64,000 nucleotides of DNA from JAWKTM01 sp041399085 (GCA_041399085.1 JAWKTM010000012.1:83552-147551), one strand, 5' to 3'; positions 50,644-61,060 are shown, counted from the stretch's first letter. The notes: generated by a model not told the origin, from the sequence alone. Numbers and translations are program-made.

Positions 50644-51234
50644 ATGATCCACGAAACTCTATCCCCAACGCCGCCCGACTCGCCCCCGCCGCGATTTATC
50701 CCCGAGCGAAATTTCCCCGCCTATTCTTATGTGCCGGGCCGGCATCCACATCCGATCAGCGATCCGGTAGGGCATAGTTTTGGCGAGACTGTGGGAAGCG
50801 TCGATTCGTTTGAGCCATCGCGTTGGCGCGAGTCGACAACGTTTTGCTTCGGTCTCGACTTGTTCAATTACGGCTATTACTGGGAAGCTCACGAACAATG
50901 GGAAGCTGTGTGGCTGGCCGTGGGCAGAACGGGCACGATCGCCGACATGCTGAAGGGCTTAATTAAGCTGGCCGCGGCGGGCGTCAAGCTACGCGAACGA
51001 CGGGCGGACGGAATGGCTCGGCACGCGCGTCGCGCCGCCGAGTTGTTCAATGAATGCTTGGCGACCAATGATGACGCGGCTGTTGCCGCGGACTTCGAGT
51101 TCGAGCTGGTGGCGATAATTCGCCGCGCCGAAGAAATCGCCCGACAGGCGACTGAATTAGTGACGGCCGTCATTGAACCGGATACCGCGTTTCTCCCGCT
51201 GTTACTGCTGCCCAATTTGCCACGTTCTCAATAG
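50644..51234 (+). CDS. DUF309 domain-containing protein
   Basis: A 196-residue protein. Residues about 75-140 form the helical DUF309 core (FCFGLDLFNYGYYWEAHEQW, then EAVWLAVGRTG, then LIKLAAAGVKLRERRADGMA), with its conserved His in EAHEQWE. The N-terminal 70 residues are Pro-rich and unlike the family. Function unknown. A TATGCT box (50632-50637) ends 6 bases before the ATG, so a leaderless transcript is possible. It is convergent with the DUF58 gene. Confidence 0.8.
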   Translation: MIHETLSPTPPDSPPPRFIPERNFPAYSYVPGRHPHPISDPVGHSFGETVGSVDSFEPSRWRESTTFCFGLDLFNYGYYWEAHEQWEAVWLAVGRTGTIADMLKGLIKLAAAGVKLRERRADGMARHARRAAELFNECLATNDDAAVAADFEFELVAIIRRAEEIARQATELVTAVIEPDTAFLPLLLLPNLPRSQ

Positions 51235-51244
51235 TGACGATCCA

Positions 51245-52141
51245 TCACCCACGAGCCCGGCGGTTGAGCAAATACTCCATGAGCGCTTTGTCAAACTGCA
51301 TACTGGTATCCAAAGGCACATAGTCCACGCCAATCGAAAAACATTCGCGCCGATAATTCTCACGGAACGCTTGGACCTCGGCCAAATAATCATTGCGATA
51401 ACTGTTGGCGTCGACCTGTACGCGATCATCCGACTCGGGATCTTCGAACTCGATCATCCCGCTAAAGGGAAAATGAACTTCCGCTTCGTCCATGACGTGA
51501 AACAAAATCACATCGTGTCCGCCATGTCGTAGGCGGCGGAGCGAGCGAATCACGGGTTCTGGTTCGGCCAGCAGATCCGAGAACAACATCACTAAACTAC
51601 GGTGCCGCAACATGGCGGCGATTTGATCCAGGCTGCGAGCCACATCGGTCGGACCCGTCGGCTTCAATCGCGAGAGATGCGACAGCACGTTTCCCAACTG
51701 GGTGCGTTTGGATTTCGGCGGCAAGCTGTCTCGCACTCGCCGATCGAAAGTAATCAGCCCCACGGGATCTTGTTGCAGCACCATCAAATAAGCCAAGGCC
51801 GCGGCCAAGCAGATGGAGTAATCGAACTTCGTCAAATCCTGCCGCAGTGTGTATCCCATCGACTGGCTCAAGTCCATTGCCAAGTAACCAGTAATGTTGG
51901 TCTCGGCCTCAAACTTTTTGACGTAATACTTGTCAGTTTTGGCGAATACCAACCAGTCAATATCCTTGGGGTCGTCTCCGTGGCTGTATCGCCGGTGCTC
52001 GCTAAACTCGACCGAAAAGCCATGAAACGGACTGGCGTGCAGCCCTTGCAAAAAACCTTTCACAACAAACTGAGCACGCAGATCTAGCCGCTTAATTTGA
52101 TTAATCACTTGCGGCTTGAGATACTTTTCAACGCTGGACAT
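51245..52141 (-). CDS. DUF58 domain-containing protein
   Basis: A 298-residue protein of the DUF58 family, linked to MoxR AAA ATPases. Visible features: FHGFSVEFSEHRRYSHGDDP near 40-60, IDWLVFAKTDKYYVKKFEAE, and a vWA-like fold with a degenerate metal site (DLSQSMGYT). RHGGHDVILFHVMDEAEVHF near 205 belongs to the conserved C-terminal part. It lies 3 bp after the MoxR stop in the same operon and probably acts with it in folding or assembling a metal- or envelope-related complex. Confidence 0.9.
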   Translation of the reverse strand: MSSVEKYLKPQVINQIKRLDLRAQFVVKGFLQGLHASPFHGFSVEFSEHRRYSHGDDPKDIDWLVFAKTDKYYVKKFEAETNITGYLAMDLSQSMGYTLRQDLTKFDYSICLAAALAYLMVLQQDPVGLITFDRRVRDSLPPKSKRTQLGNVLSHLSRLKPTGPTDVARSLDQIAAMLRHRSLVMLFSDLLAEPEPVIRSLRRLRHGGHDVILFHVMDEAEVHFPFSGMIEFEDPESDDRVQVDANSYRNDYLAEVQAFRENYRRECFSIGVDYVPLDTSMQFDKALMEYLLNRRARG

Positions 52142-52144
52142 TTG

Positions 52145-53224
52145 CTACTTTCGCGCCACTGGTGGCGGAGTTGGTGGCGGTTGTGGTTGCGTCGCTTGAG
52201 CGCCAGGCGTGGCGAACTTGGGGATTTCCGGTTCGGGAATCTCCTTAATCAGTCGAGCGATAATGTCTTCGTTGGTCATCCCTTCGGCTTGAGCTTGGAA
52301 ATTCGTGCTGATGCGGTGCCGAAGCACGGGGACGGCGATCTTGCGAATGTCGTCGATGGCAACGGAGAATCGTCCGTCCATGGCGGCGAGCGCCTTGCCG
52401 CCATTAATGAGAAATTGACCCGCCCGTGGTCCGGCGCCCCAATCGACCAGTTCGCGCACGAACGCCGGCGCGGAGTCGTCCTTCGGCCGAGTCGCCCGCA
52501 CCAACCGGGCGGCGTATTTCACAATGAACTCGCTGACCGCGACGCTGCTGACCAACTTTTGCACGTTCACAATCGCGCGGGCTGACAACACCTTGTTCAC
52601 TTCCACCCGCTCGTTCCGAGTCGTCACGGACAAAATGCGTTCTTCTTCGTCCGCCGACGGATAGCCCACCTTGATGTTGAACATAAAACGGTCCAACTGC
52701 GCTTCGGGCAGCGGATAGGTGCCTTCTTGTTCGATGGGGTTTTGCGTGGCGATCGTAAAGAACGGATCGGGCAGCTTGTAGGTGTTGCGACCCACGGTCA
52801 CTTCGCGTTCCTGCATCGCTTGCAAAAGTGCGGCTTGCGTCTTGGGCGGCGTGCGGTTGATTTCGTCGGCCAGCAGAATATTGGTGAAAACCGGTCCTTC
52901 AACAAAGCGAAACTCGCGGCGTCCGTTTTCATCCTCATCCAACACATTGGTGCCGGTAATGTCGGACGGCATCAAATCGGGAGTGAACTGCACGCGTTTG
53001 AAGTTCACATCCAGAATTCGAGCCAGCGAGCTCACCATCAGCGTCTTGGCCAGTCCCGGCACGCCTTCCAACAGACAATGCCCGCGCGTAAAAATCGCGG
53101 CGAACAACTGCTCGATCACTTCCTGCTGGCCGACGATCACTTTGGCCAGTTCCTGCTGCATGATTTGGCGATGTTGGCTGAATTCTTGCAGCACATCGCC
53201 CAGGCTTCGTGGTTTGTTCGACAC
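52145..53224 (-). CDS. MoxR family AAA+ ATPase
   Basis: A 359-residue MoxR-type ATPase with Walker A GVPGLAKT (near 56), Walker B ILLADEINRTPPKTQAALLQ (near 115), an arginine-finger region ATQNPIEQEGTYPLPEAQ and a C-terminal helical lid. A 20-residue Pro/Gln-rich tail follows. MoxR proteins work as chaperones with vWA/DUF58 proteins. The DUF58 gene follows directly; upstream and divergent is the DUF4159 gene, and these families often cluster in planctomycete aerotolerance-type operons. Confidence 0.95.
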   Translation of the reverse strand: MSNKPRSLGDVLQEFSQHRQIMQQELAKVIVGQQEVIEQLFAAIFTRGHCLLEGVPGLAKTLMVSSLARILDVNFKRVQFTPDLMPSDITGTNVLDEDENGRREFRFVEGPVFTNILLADEINRTPPKTQAALLQAMQEREVTVGRNTYKLPDPFFTIATQNPIEQEGTYPLPEAQLDRFMFNIKVGYPSADEEERILSVTTRNERVEVNKVLSARAIVNVQKLVSSVAVSEFIVKYAARLVRATRPKDDSAPAFVRELVDWGAGPRAGQFLINGGKALAAMDGRFSVAIDDIRKIAVPVLRHRISTNFQAQAEGMTNEDIIARLIKEIPEPEIPKFATPGAQATQPQPPPTPPPVARK

Positions 53225-53355
53225 GCTTGTTCCGTTTGTGCGTAGGGACCGTCGCGGATCGGTAACCTGATCCGCCGTTTCGTTGCCGACGTAACTATCG
53301 AATCCTAAGATATTTGCAGGGAAACGTCGGCCTCCGACCCAGAAGGAATTCGTAA

Positions 53356-55707
53356 ATGCCGCGGAAACGCCCGCTTGGGCTGCTGATTGTGATGCCGATG
53401 CTGTTGGTCGTGCCGGAAGCGCGGGCGGACATTACGGCGGCCGATGTCAATCGGGCGATCGATCGCGGCGTCGAGTTCCTCAAGACCGAGCAGGACAAGT
53501 CGCGCGGCGGTTGGTCCGAATATCCCAATCAACCAGGCGGACTCACGTCGCTCTGCACGCTGGCCCTTCTGAGTTGCGGCGAGCCGGTAAATAGCCCCAC
53601 AATCCAACGTTCGCTCGCCTATCTCCGCACGCTGGGCAAGCCGTCGTATGTCTACGCTACTTCTCTGCAAACGATGGTCTTCTGCGCGGCCGAACCCGAG
53701 AAGGATCGACTGTTGATTTTGCGAAACGTGCGTTGGTTGGAAAGTGTCCAGATCAAGCAAGGCGATCGAAAGGGCTCGTGGGGATATTCCAATTCCACGG
53801 GCAACGGCGACAACTCGAACACGCAGTTCGCGCTGCTGGCGTTGCACGAAGCCGAGCAGGTCGGCGTGGATGTGAACGAGCAAACTTGGCGGCTGGCCGA
53901 AGCCTATTGGAAGCGAACGCAGCGCGAAGACGGCGCCTGGGGATACTATCCGGCGCAGCCCGCCACGGGCAGCATGACTTGCGCCGGCATTGCTTCTTTA
54001 GTCATCACTTCGGGGCGATTGGGCGAGAGCGCGGCCAGCGTCAGCGGCGATTCGATCGCTTGTTGCGGCGCGTCCGGCGACGATGACGCGCTCGCCCGGG
54101 CTCTGCATTGGCTGGCGCAAAAATTCAGCGTAACGACCAACCCCAGTCCGCTCAGCGCCAGCGGCTCGGCGCTCGCTCGCGGAAATCTGCTGTACTACTT
54201 GTATGCGTTGGAACGCGTGGGCCGAATGACCGGTCGGCGATTTATCGGCCGCCACGATTGGTATCGCGAAGGCGCCAACGTGTTGGTCCAATCGCAAGAC
54301 TCGCTGACCGGTCGTTGGACCGAAGTGGGCCACAGCGACAGCAGCGGCACGATCGGCACTTCGTTCGCCTTGCTGTTTCTGTCCAAGGGCCGCCGCAACG
54401 TGGTCATCAGCCATTTGCGACATGGCGAGTCGGACGATTGGCAACGGCATCGCGACGGCGTTCAGCAACTAACTCGCCACGTCGAACGGGCCTGGAAACG
54501 CGATCTCACTTGGCAAACGGTCGATGGCCGCGTGGCGACTTTGGAGGACTTGCTGCAAACGCCGGTGCTGTTTATCAGCGGCGGCGAAGCGTTCGAGTTG
54601 TCCGCACGCGAGAAGGACAACCTCCGTCTCTACATCGAAAACGGCGGCTTTATATTCGCCGAAGCCAACGACGGCAACGGTTGCGACGGTCAAGCGTTCG
54701 ATCGCAGCTTCCGGGCGTTGATGGCCGAACTGTTCAACAGCCCGCTTCGCAAATTGCCGCCCGATCACTCGGTCTGGTTCGCCGAACAACCGATCGATCC
54801 CGATGCGTTGCCTTCGGGTTTGTGGCTGTACGGCGTCGAAGCTTGTTGCCGCACAAGCGTCATTTACTGCCCTCGGTCGCTGTCTTGTTTTTGGGAGCTG
54901 AGCCGCGGCAGCCGCGATACGGATTATTCCGAACACGTCAATCGGCAGATTGAAGCCTGCGTCAAGATCGGTGTGAATGTGCTGGCCTATGCGACGAACC
55001 GACAATTGAAAGACAAGCTGGATCGGCCACGCATTGCGGCCGACGACAACGCCGAACCGTTGCCCGAACGCGGCACGCTGCAAATTCCGAAACTCGCGCA
55101 CGGCGGCGGCGCGGACGATGCTCCGAATTCGCTGGCCAATCTGACGAACGTCGTTCGCGATCAAGTACGCATTCGCATCGAGCCGACGCGTCGGCTGCTG
55201 GCTCCGACGGACGAAACGATTCACGAGTTTCCGATCCTGTTCATGCACGGCCGTCGTGATTTTCAGTTCACGCCGGAACAGCGCGCGGCGCTGCGCGAGT
55301 ATTTCGAACGTGGCGGATTTCTACTGGCCGATTCGATCTGCGCCAGTCCCGAGTTCGCGGAAGCAATGCGCCGCGAGCTGCGAGCGATCTTTCCCGACCA
55401 GCCACTCAGCCGCGTGCCGCCGTCGCACCCGATGTTCACCGAACAGTTTCAAGGTTTCCCGTTGGGCCAAGTGACGTTGCGCGATCCGCAAGCCCGCGGC
55501 GCGAACGACGGCCTTACCGCGCGATTGACGAAAGTCACGCCGTTGCTGGAAGGGATCGAGTTAGACGGCCGTCTGGTGGTGATTTTCTCGCCGTATGATC
55601 TGAGCTGTGCTTTGGAGAATCACGCCTCGCTGGATTGCAAAGGCTACGCGCGTGAAGACGCCGCTCGCATCGGCGTCAATGTGATTCTGTATGCATTGCA
55701 GCAATGA
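53356..55707 (+). CDS. DUF4159 protein with prenyltransferase-like N-terminus
   Basis: A 783-residue exported protein with a signal peptide (1-24). Residues about 30-370 are helical repeats of the prenyltransferase/squalene-cyclase type (GWSEYPNQPGGLTSLCTLAL, NTQFALLALHEAE, REDGAWGYYPAQ). Two DUF4159-like domains follow, one near 395-560 (VLFISGGEAFELS, IENGGFIFAEANDGNGCDG) and one near 625-783 (ILFMHGRRDFQFT, FERGGFLLADSICASPEF). The repetition suggests an internal duplication. Function unknown; gene order with divergent moxR-DUF58 suggests a shared role. Confidence 0.9.
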   Translation: MPRKRPLGLLIVMPMLLVVPEARADITAADVNRAIDRGVEFLKTEQDKSRGGWSEYPNQPGGLTSLCTLALLSCGEPVNSPTIQRSLAYLRTLGKPSYVYATSLQTMVFCAAEPEKDRLLILRNVRWLESVQIKQGDRKGSWGYSNSTGNGDNSNTQFALLALHEAEQVGVDVNEQTWRLAEAYWKRTQREDGAWGYYPAQPATGSMTCAGIASLVITSGRLGESAASVSGDSIACCGASGDDDALARALHWLAQKFSVTTNPSPLSASGSALARGNLLYYLYALERVGRMTGRRFIGRHDWYREGANVLVQSQDSLTGRWTEVGHSDSSGTIGTSFALLFLSKGRRNVVISHLRHGESDDWQRHRDGVQQLTRHVERAWKRDLTWQTVDGRVATLEDLLQTPVLFISGGEAFELSAREKDNLRLYIENGGFIFAEANDGNGCDGQAFDRSFRALMAELFNSPLRKLPPDHSVWFAEQPIDPDALPSGLWLYGVEACCRTSVIYCPRSLSCFWELSRGSRDTDYSEHVNRQIEACVKIGVNVLAYATNRQLKDKLDRPRIAADDNAEPLPERGTLQIPKLAHGGGADDAPNSLANLTNVVRDQVRIRIEPTRRLLAPTDETIHEFPILFMHGRRDFQFTPEQRAALREYFERGGFLLADSICASPEFAEAMRRELRAIFPDQPLSRVPPSHPMFTEQFQGFPLGQVTLRDPQARGANDGLTARLTKVTPLLEGIELDGRLVVIFSPYDLSCALENHASLDCKGYAREDAARIGVNVILYALQQ

Positions 55708-55838
55708 GCTTCGCGGCGTTTAGCCGACTCCGTCTTCGCTCGCTCCGAGACATCAAGTGCGAGCGTCTCCGCGCGGATTCCCTTCCGCTATAATCCCGGC
55801 CTTTCACCTGCCCTGTTTACTCCACCGGACGAAACATA

Positions 55839-57818
55839 ATGGCTTTCCGCACAAGCTCGTTTTCGCTGCTCACTGGCATCGTTCTACTGGCTCTAGCCAA
55901 CCATGCGGCCCCAACGCATGCCCAAACAAACATCAAACGCCTCTTGCCGCCGAACGGCATTGATCTGCCGGCCGAACAGCGCGAACAGCTCGCGGCGCGT
56001 TTGGCGGAAATCGAAACGGCCGCTGCCTCGGTCGCCGATAATCCGCTGTTTGCCGACGTCGCCATCCTGACGAAGGCGGTGAAGCTGGCCCTTGAATTCA
56101 ACGAATTTTACAACCCGCAGGACGTTGGCAAGGCGAATCGCTTGTTGGACTTGGCCGCCGAACGCATCGCGCAGCTAAAAGCCAGCGCGCCAGCTTGGCG
56201 TGACGCCAGCGGTCTCGTCGTGCGTGGTTACACCAGCCGCATTGATGGCTCCGCCCAACCTTATGGTTTGGTGATTCCCGAAGCTTTGCCGCGCGACAAG
56301 CCCGCGACGCTCTATGTTTGGCTACACGGTCGTGGTGATAAGGCCACCGATTTGCACTTTATCACCGAGCGACTCACGAAAGCCGGTCAAATCACGCCCG
56401 AAAACGCCATCGTGCTGCATCCGTTCGGGCGGCAATGTATCGGTTTCAAATCGGCCGGCGAAATCGACGTGTTGGAAGCGATGAACCATGTTCGGTCGAA
56501 TTACCTGATCGATCCGAACCGTATTGTGCTGATGGGGTTTTCGATGGGTGGGGCGGGATGCTGGCATCTCGGCGCTCATTACGCCGATCGCTTTGTTGCC
56601 ATGAGTCCCGGAGCAGGCTTCGCGGAAACGGCAGAATACAACCGTCTCACACCCGATAAGTATCCTCCTACGTATGAACAAACACTATGGGGATTGTATG
56701 ATGTCCCCGATTACGCAAGGAACTTGTTCAATCTGCCCGTGGTGGCTTACAGCGGCGAAGAAGACAAACAAATCCAAGCCGCTCGGGTAATGGAACGAGC
56801 TTTCGCTTCGCATGATCGAGAGTTGACGCATCTGATCGGCCCCGGGATGGGACACAAATACCACCCGGATACGCTCAAAGAAATCCTCAAGCGTATGTCC
56901 ACGGCCGCCGCGCAGGGCCGCGATCGGACGCCGCGCAAAGTGTGGCTGCAAACGAAGACCTTGCGCTACAACCGAATGTTTTGGGTCGAAGCATTGCGGC
57001 TCCAACAGCATTGGCAGGATTCGCGTATCGACGCGCAAGCTGACGACGACGCCGTGACGCTTACCACAAAAAATGTGACTTCCGTGCGGTTGAGCGCCTA
57101 CGTCAAGCCGGGCTCGAAAGTTGTCGTCGATGGCCAAACGCTCACTGCGCCGGCCGCCCCGAACGATCGCAACGCTTGGACGCTCGTCAAGGCCGCCGAC
57201 GAATGGCAATGGGCCAACCCCCGCGAGGTGGCGAACAACGCGTCGCCCGAACTGGCCAAGCGTCATCTGCTGCAAGGACCGATTGACGACGCCTTTATGG
57301 GCCCGTTTCTGGTGGTCACGCCACAAGGTTCATCGCGTCATGCCGCCTTGGACAAATGGGTGAACATGGAAGTCGACCATCTTCGCTCGCGCTGGCAGGC
57401 ACTCTTCCGGGGCCAAATGCGTGAGAAGCCAGCCGATCAAGTGACGGAGGAGGATGTGCGCCGATACCACCTGATTCTCTGGGGCGATGACCAATCCAAT
57501 GAATGGATCGCGCGAGTTCTACCGAAGTTGCCGATTCAATGGAATGCTTCTCAAGTGGCGATCGCAGGGAAAGAGTATGACGCCAAGAGCCACGTCCCGA
57601 CATTGATATATCCCAATCCGCTGAATCCACGGCGGTATGTGGTTCTTAACAGCGGCCCCACATTCCGCGAGGCGCACGATCGCACTAATTCGTTGCAGAA
57701 CCCCAAGCTTCCAGACTGGGCCATGTTTGATATGAGCCAACCGCCGAACGATGAATTTGCCGGACGTGTCGTCGAAGCAGGATTCTTCGACGAACATTGG
57801 CAGCCGCACGGAAAATAA
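55839..57818 (+). CDS. Secreted esterase / prolyl oligopeptidase-like alpha/beta hydrolase
   Basis: A 659-residue exported protein with a signal peptide (1-28, ending PTHAQ). An N-terminal helical region (about 35-130) precedes an alpha/beta hydrolase of the esterase D/PHB depolymerase type: LYVWLHGRGDKATD (oxyanion hole near 165), GFSMGGAGCW with the nucleophile Ser near 232, and a candidate His in GPGMGHKYHPD near 345. The C-terminal half (after about 440) is a domain I cannot name. The substrate is likely an ester or short peptide outside the cytoplasm. Confidence 0.85.
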   Translation: MAFRTSSFSLLTGIVLLALANHAAPTHAQTNIKRLLPPNGIDLPAEQREQLAARLAEIETAAASVADNPLFADVAILTKAVKLALEFNEFYNPQDVGKANRLLDLAAERIAQLKASAPAWRDASGLVVRGYTSRIDGSAQPYGLVIPEALPRDKPATLYVWLHGRGDKATDLHFITERLTKAGQITPENAIVLHPFGRQCIGFKSAGEIDVLEAMNHVRSNYLIDPNRIVLMGFSMGGAGCWHLGAHYADRFVAMSPGAGFAETAEYNRLTPDKYPPTYEQTLWGLYDVPDYARNLFNLPVVAYSGEEDKQIQAARVMERAFASHDRELTHLIGPGMGHKYHPDTLKEILKRMSTAAAQGRDRTPRKVWLQTKTLRYNRMFWVEALRLQQHWQDSRIDAQADDDAVTLTTKNVTSVRLSAYVKPGSKVVVDGQTLTAPAAPNDRNAWTLVKAADEWQWANPREVANNASPELAKRHLLQGPIDDAFMGPFLVVTPQGSSRHAALDKWVNMEVDHLRSRWQALFRGQMREKPADQVTEEDVRRYHLILWGDDQSNEWIARVLPKLPIQWNASQVAIAGKEYDAKSHVPTLIYPNPLNPRRYVVLNSGPTFREAHDRTNSLQNPKLPDWAMFDMSQPPNDEFAGRVVEAGFFDEHWQPHGK

Positions 57819-57998
57819 TGCGAGCGAAATCACCTCGCCTCACAGCCTCTCAACTCGCACAACCGAAATCCGCCGCAACCATCGGCGAGCGGTGTCGCCT
57901 TACTGGCATTTAGCTCGATACAGTTTTAGGTGCGTCCGTATTCGGCGATGCGCGGCGGGTGTTTTCAACTCGTCGCGAGTTGGACATGAGGTCAAACG

Positions 57999-58502
57999 AT
58001 GAAACGACTCGGCTGGGCCCTATTCGCGGCCATCGCAATCCTCCACACAACTCCCGAGGCGAAAGCCGGAGACTTGCCCACGGCGATCAACTATGTGGGG
58101 CGTTTTTTGGGTTGGGGATGGAGTGACGGTTATCATAGTGGCCAACGCCCGGGCAGTGGTTTCCGAGGTTATCCCGGCGTGAGCGCGCCACACGGCGACT
58201 TCTACTCCGGTGGCCAATACGCCGCGCCGCCCATTGGCGAGTCGATCCCCGCGCCCAGCGTCCCCGCCCCACGTGCTCCACGCGCCGTTCCGCCGAAAAC
58301 ACCCTCCACGCGTTTTGACCCATCGCTGCAACCGCGTGACGCTGGCGACGATCAATTGCCAGCGCCGCCGCCACGACCGATGCCCGAAATGAGTTACGCG
58401 CCGGGCGGGCCATCCGTCGGCTATCCCCAGCAGTATCATCCGTCCGCCTATCGGCCCCAATTCACGCCAAACATGCTTCCCGCTTCCGCCCAGCGAAATT
58501 GA
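57999..58502 (+). CDS. Secreted proline-rich protein, unknown
   Basis: A 167-residue protein with a clear signal peptide (1-23, ending PEAKA). The mature part has no recognisable fold: Gly/Tyr/Pro-rich with runs such as GYHSGQRPGSGFRGYP and a Pro-dense centre (PAPSVPAPRAPRAVPPK). It resembles disordered envelope or cell-surface proteins. No family is recognised. ATG at 57999 follows GAGGTC. Confidence 0.65.
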   Translation: MKRLGWALFAAIAILHTTPEAKAGDLPTAINYVGRFLGWGWSDGYHSGQRPGSGFRGYPGVSAPHGDFYSGGQYAAPPIGESIPAPSVPAPRAPRAVPPKTPSTRFDPSLQPRDAGDDQLPAPPPRPMPEMSYAPGGPSVGYPQQYHPSAYRPQFTPNMLPASAQRN

Positions 58503-58581
58503 ACGAAGCGTTCGCTCCTACTCCGCGCGACATTCCATACCCGTCCGTCGCGGCGGATTCACAACATGCGGCCGCCGGGCG

Positions 58582-60954
58582 TTATTCCCCTACAACGGCT
58601 TCCGCCAATCGCTCAGTCAACTGGCCATAGCGAGCTTCCAAACGCGCGACCTCGTCGTGTTCCGAACCAAACTTGGTCCGGCATCGCCGCATGAGTTCAT
58701 CGGCAACTTGCCTCGCTCGATCGAGCTCGCCCGTCTCTTGGTAGATTCGCCACAACATATCCATGGCCCACAAGGTCGCATTGTGAGACTCGCCCAAACG
58801 CTGCTGGCCGATCTCCACCGCCTCGCGGCCATACCGATAAGCCCGCTCGTTTCGTCCCCCAACGCGAAACATCCACGCCGCCTTTAGAAACGTCAGCACC
58901 GTCTCTTGCGGATTGCTATCGACCTCATGGCGGGCACGCTCGATGAATCCTTCATACAAGAACTCGGCTTTCTCATACTCTCCCAGCTTGAGATAGGCCA
59001 TTCCCAATTGTTCGATGGCCCATCGTCGAGACTCGCCTACGTCGCCGACGTCTTCCTTCGCCACGGCGACGAGCGGATGAACGCGCGAGGCTAAGTTCGC
59101 GAGGTGTTGCGAATCATCCTGTTGCAGCGCCACCCAAAGTCGCTGATTGATCGTTTCGAGGTACTCTTCGCCATGTCGCGCGGCCAAGGCATCAGCCACC
59201 TCTTGCCCCAACGCAATGCCTTGTTCGTGTTTTCCGACGCGCGTCAACGCTTCGGCGAGCGCCATTTTCGTTGCCAACAGGTCCGATGTCATACTTTCAT
59301 CAGCGGGCTCAATCGCTACGATCGCCTGCTCATACAACTTTATGGCGGATTCATAGTTGCCCAGCGAGTAGAAGGCACGGCCGTAAACATTAAACAGCTT
59401 GTACCGTGTCCGCGAGTCCTCAACGGTGGCGGGGTCTAACGCCTCCGTCGCTCGCATCAATGCTTCTTGTAGCGTGATATCCGGCCGTTCGGCGATCGGC
59501 TCGTCGGGTTTGAATATCGTTTCCAAATACTCCGTAATTGTCTCCGCCTGTTGGCGTTGGCGGGCTTCCTCTTCGAGCGACAACTGTAGCTTTGCCGCCA
59601 AAGCTGCCTTGTCTTGCTCCAAACGATAGAAGTAGAGAGAGGCGCCGATACTGACCGACAGCGCTACTAACAGCGTCAGCAAGGTGGCCGCCAACGATGT
59701 CGCAAGCACGCGATTGTTGCGAATCCATCTTCTCAATCGTTCCGCCGACGATGCGCGACGCGCTCGTATTGGTTGATCGTCCAAGAATCGCTGTAAGTCT
59801 TCGGCGAATTCGCGAGCCGAGGCATAACGATCCGCGGGATCACGCTCGATCGACTTATGAATAATGGTCGCCAAATCTCGCGGAACGTCCGGCAGCGCAG
59901 TCTCTAATCGCTCGACCTCGAACGACATGATTGACCGCAACAAGCGATAGCGTTCCACTTCGCCATAAGCCGGTCTTCCCAGTGCCAGTTCGTAAAGTGT
60001 GAGACCGAGCGAATAGATGTCTCCCCGTTCATCCGCTCGCCCCTCTAACACTTCGGGCGGCAAGTAGCGAAGCGTTCCCAATACTTCCTGGGTCTCGGTC
60101 AGCTCGGGGTGTTGTTCACACTTGGCTAAGCCAAAGTCGGCGACCCACACGACGCCGCTCTCATCCAATAGCAAATTCGAGGGTTTGATATCTCGATGCA
60201 GGACTCCGTGCTGGTGAGCATGACTGAGCGCCCAGCCAACCTGAGCACCGACTCGTGCTATAAACCGCCAGCGAGCATCCTCAGTACCGTCATCGCGCCG
60301 CGGCACTTCCTCGCGCGAATCGCTTTCCCTCCGTTCGGCAATAACGCGCGACAGCGGGCAGCCAGCGATATACTGCATCACATAATAAAACAGTCCGTCT
60401 TGCTCGCCGAACCCAAACACCGGCACGATGTTGGTATGGTGTAGATTCGCAACGACCTTGACCTCCCGCTCGAAGCGTTCCTTGACCCGCGACCGCGCAA
60501 GCATTTGGCGCGGCAAGACCTTCAACGCGACCTTTCGGCCCAACGAGAGCTGATGGGCTTCGTACACCACACCCATGCCGCCCTGCCCTAGCAGGCGGTC
60601 GATGCGGAAGTCGCCAAGCCGCGTGCCGATCAGTTCTCGGTAGTCCCAGCTTCGCGGAGCCCCGGCGGCCAGAACGCTCGTCGTGCCTTCTTCCTGAATC
60701 GCCTGAAGTTTGGCCAACAAACGGTCGTACCGGCTGGAATAAAAACTGGTCGGGTCGCCTAGTTCGTCCCGCAGCAATAACTTCAGCTCGCCGTCGGATC
60801 GCGATTCCAATTCCTGGACGCGGCGCGCGCAATCGGCGCATGCGACAACGTGCGAATCGACTCGGGCGAAATCCTCATCGCCGAGCTCGCCAGCCGCATA
60901 ACTCGACAACGTCGCCTCGTTGGGACAACTTGATGAAACCACGGCACGCTTCAC
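58582..60954 (-). CDS. Ser/Thr protein kinase with N-terminal zinc-binding motif and C-terminal TPRs
   Basis: A 790-residue membrane kinase. Residues 10-45 hold CPNEATLSSYAAGELG and HVVACADC, the H-x3-C-x2-C pattern of zinc-binding anti-sigma domains. The Hanks-type kinase spans about 115-400: LGQGGMGVVYEAH (P-loop), VALKVLPRQ (Lys), VLHRDIKPSNLLLD near 255 and VADFGLAK near 273. One membrane helix (about 415-440) and TPR-like repeats follow in the extracytoplasmic part. It sits next to the ECF sigma factor, a frequent planctomycete pairing in which the kinase is thought to control the sigma factor. Confidence 0.93.
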   Translation of the reverse strand: MKRAVVSSSCPNEATLSSYAAGELGDEDFARVDSHVVACADCARRVQELESRSDGELKLLLRDELGDPTSFYSSRYDRLLAKLQAIQEEGTTSVLAAGAPRSWDYRELIGTRLGDFRIDRLLGQGGMGVVYEAHQLSLGRKVALKVLPRQMLARSRVKERFEREVKVVANLHHTNIVPVFGFGEQDGLFYYVMQYIAGCPLSRVIAERRESDSREEVPRRDDGTEDARWRFIARVGAQVGWALSHAHQHGVLHRDIKPSNLLLDESGVVWVADFGLAKCEQHPELTETQEVLGTLRYLPPEVLEGRADERGDIYSLGLTLYELALGRPAYGEVERYRLLRSIMSFEVERLETALPDVPRDLATIIHKSIERDPADRYASAREFAEDLQRFLDDQPIRARRASSAERLRRWIRNNRVLATSLAATLLTLLVALSVSIGASLYFYRLEQDKAALAAKLQLSLEEEARQRQQAETITEYLETIFKPDEPIAERPDITLQEALMRATEALDPATVEDSRTRYKLFNVYGRAFYSLGNYESAIKLYEQAIVAIEPADESMTSDLLATKMALAEALTRVGKHEQGIALGQEVADALAARHGEEYLETINQRLWVALQQDDSQHLANLASRVHPLVAVAKEDVGDVGESRRWAIEQLGMAYLKLGEYEKAEFLYEGFIERARHEVDSNPQETVLTFLKAAWMFRVGGRNERAYRYGREAVEIGQQRLGESHNATLWAMDMLWRIYQETGELDRARQVADELMRRCRTKFGSEHDEVARLEARYGQLTERLAEAVVGE

Positions 60955-61060
60955 GCGAAAAGAAGTGCAAACGTTCCCTGGTATTAGAACGCATGCGTGT
61001 CACTCGATGTGGCGTGGCGGACGAGAAACGGAACAGCACGGGCACCGAAGGGCCTCGACA

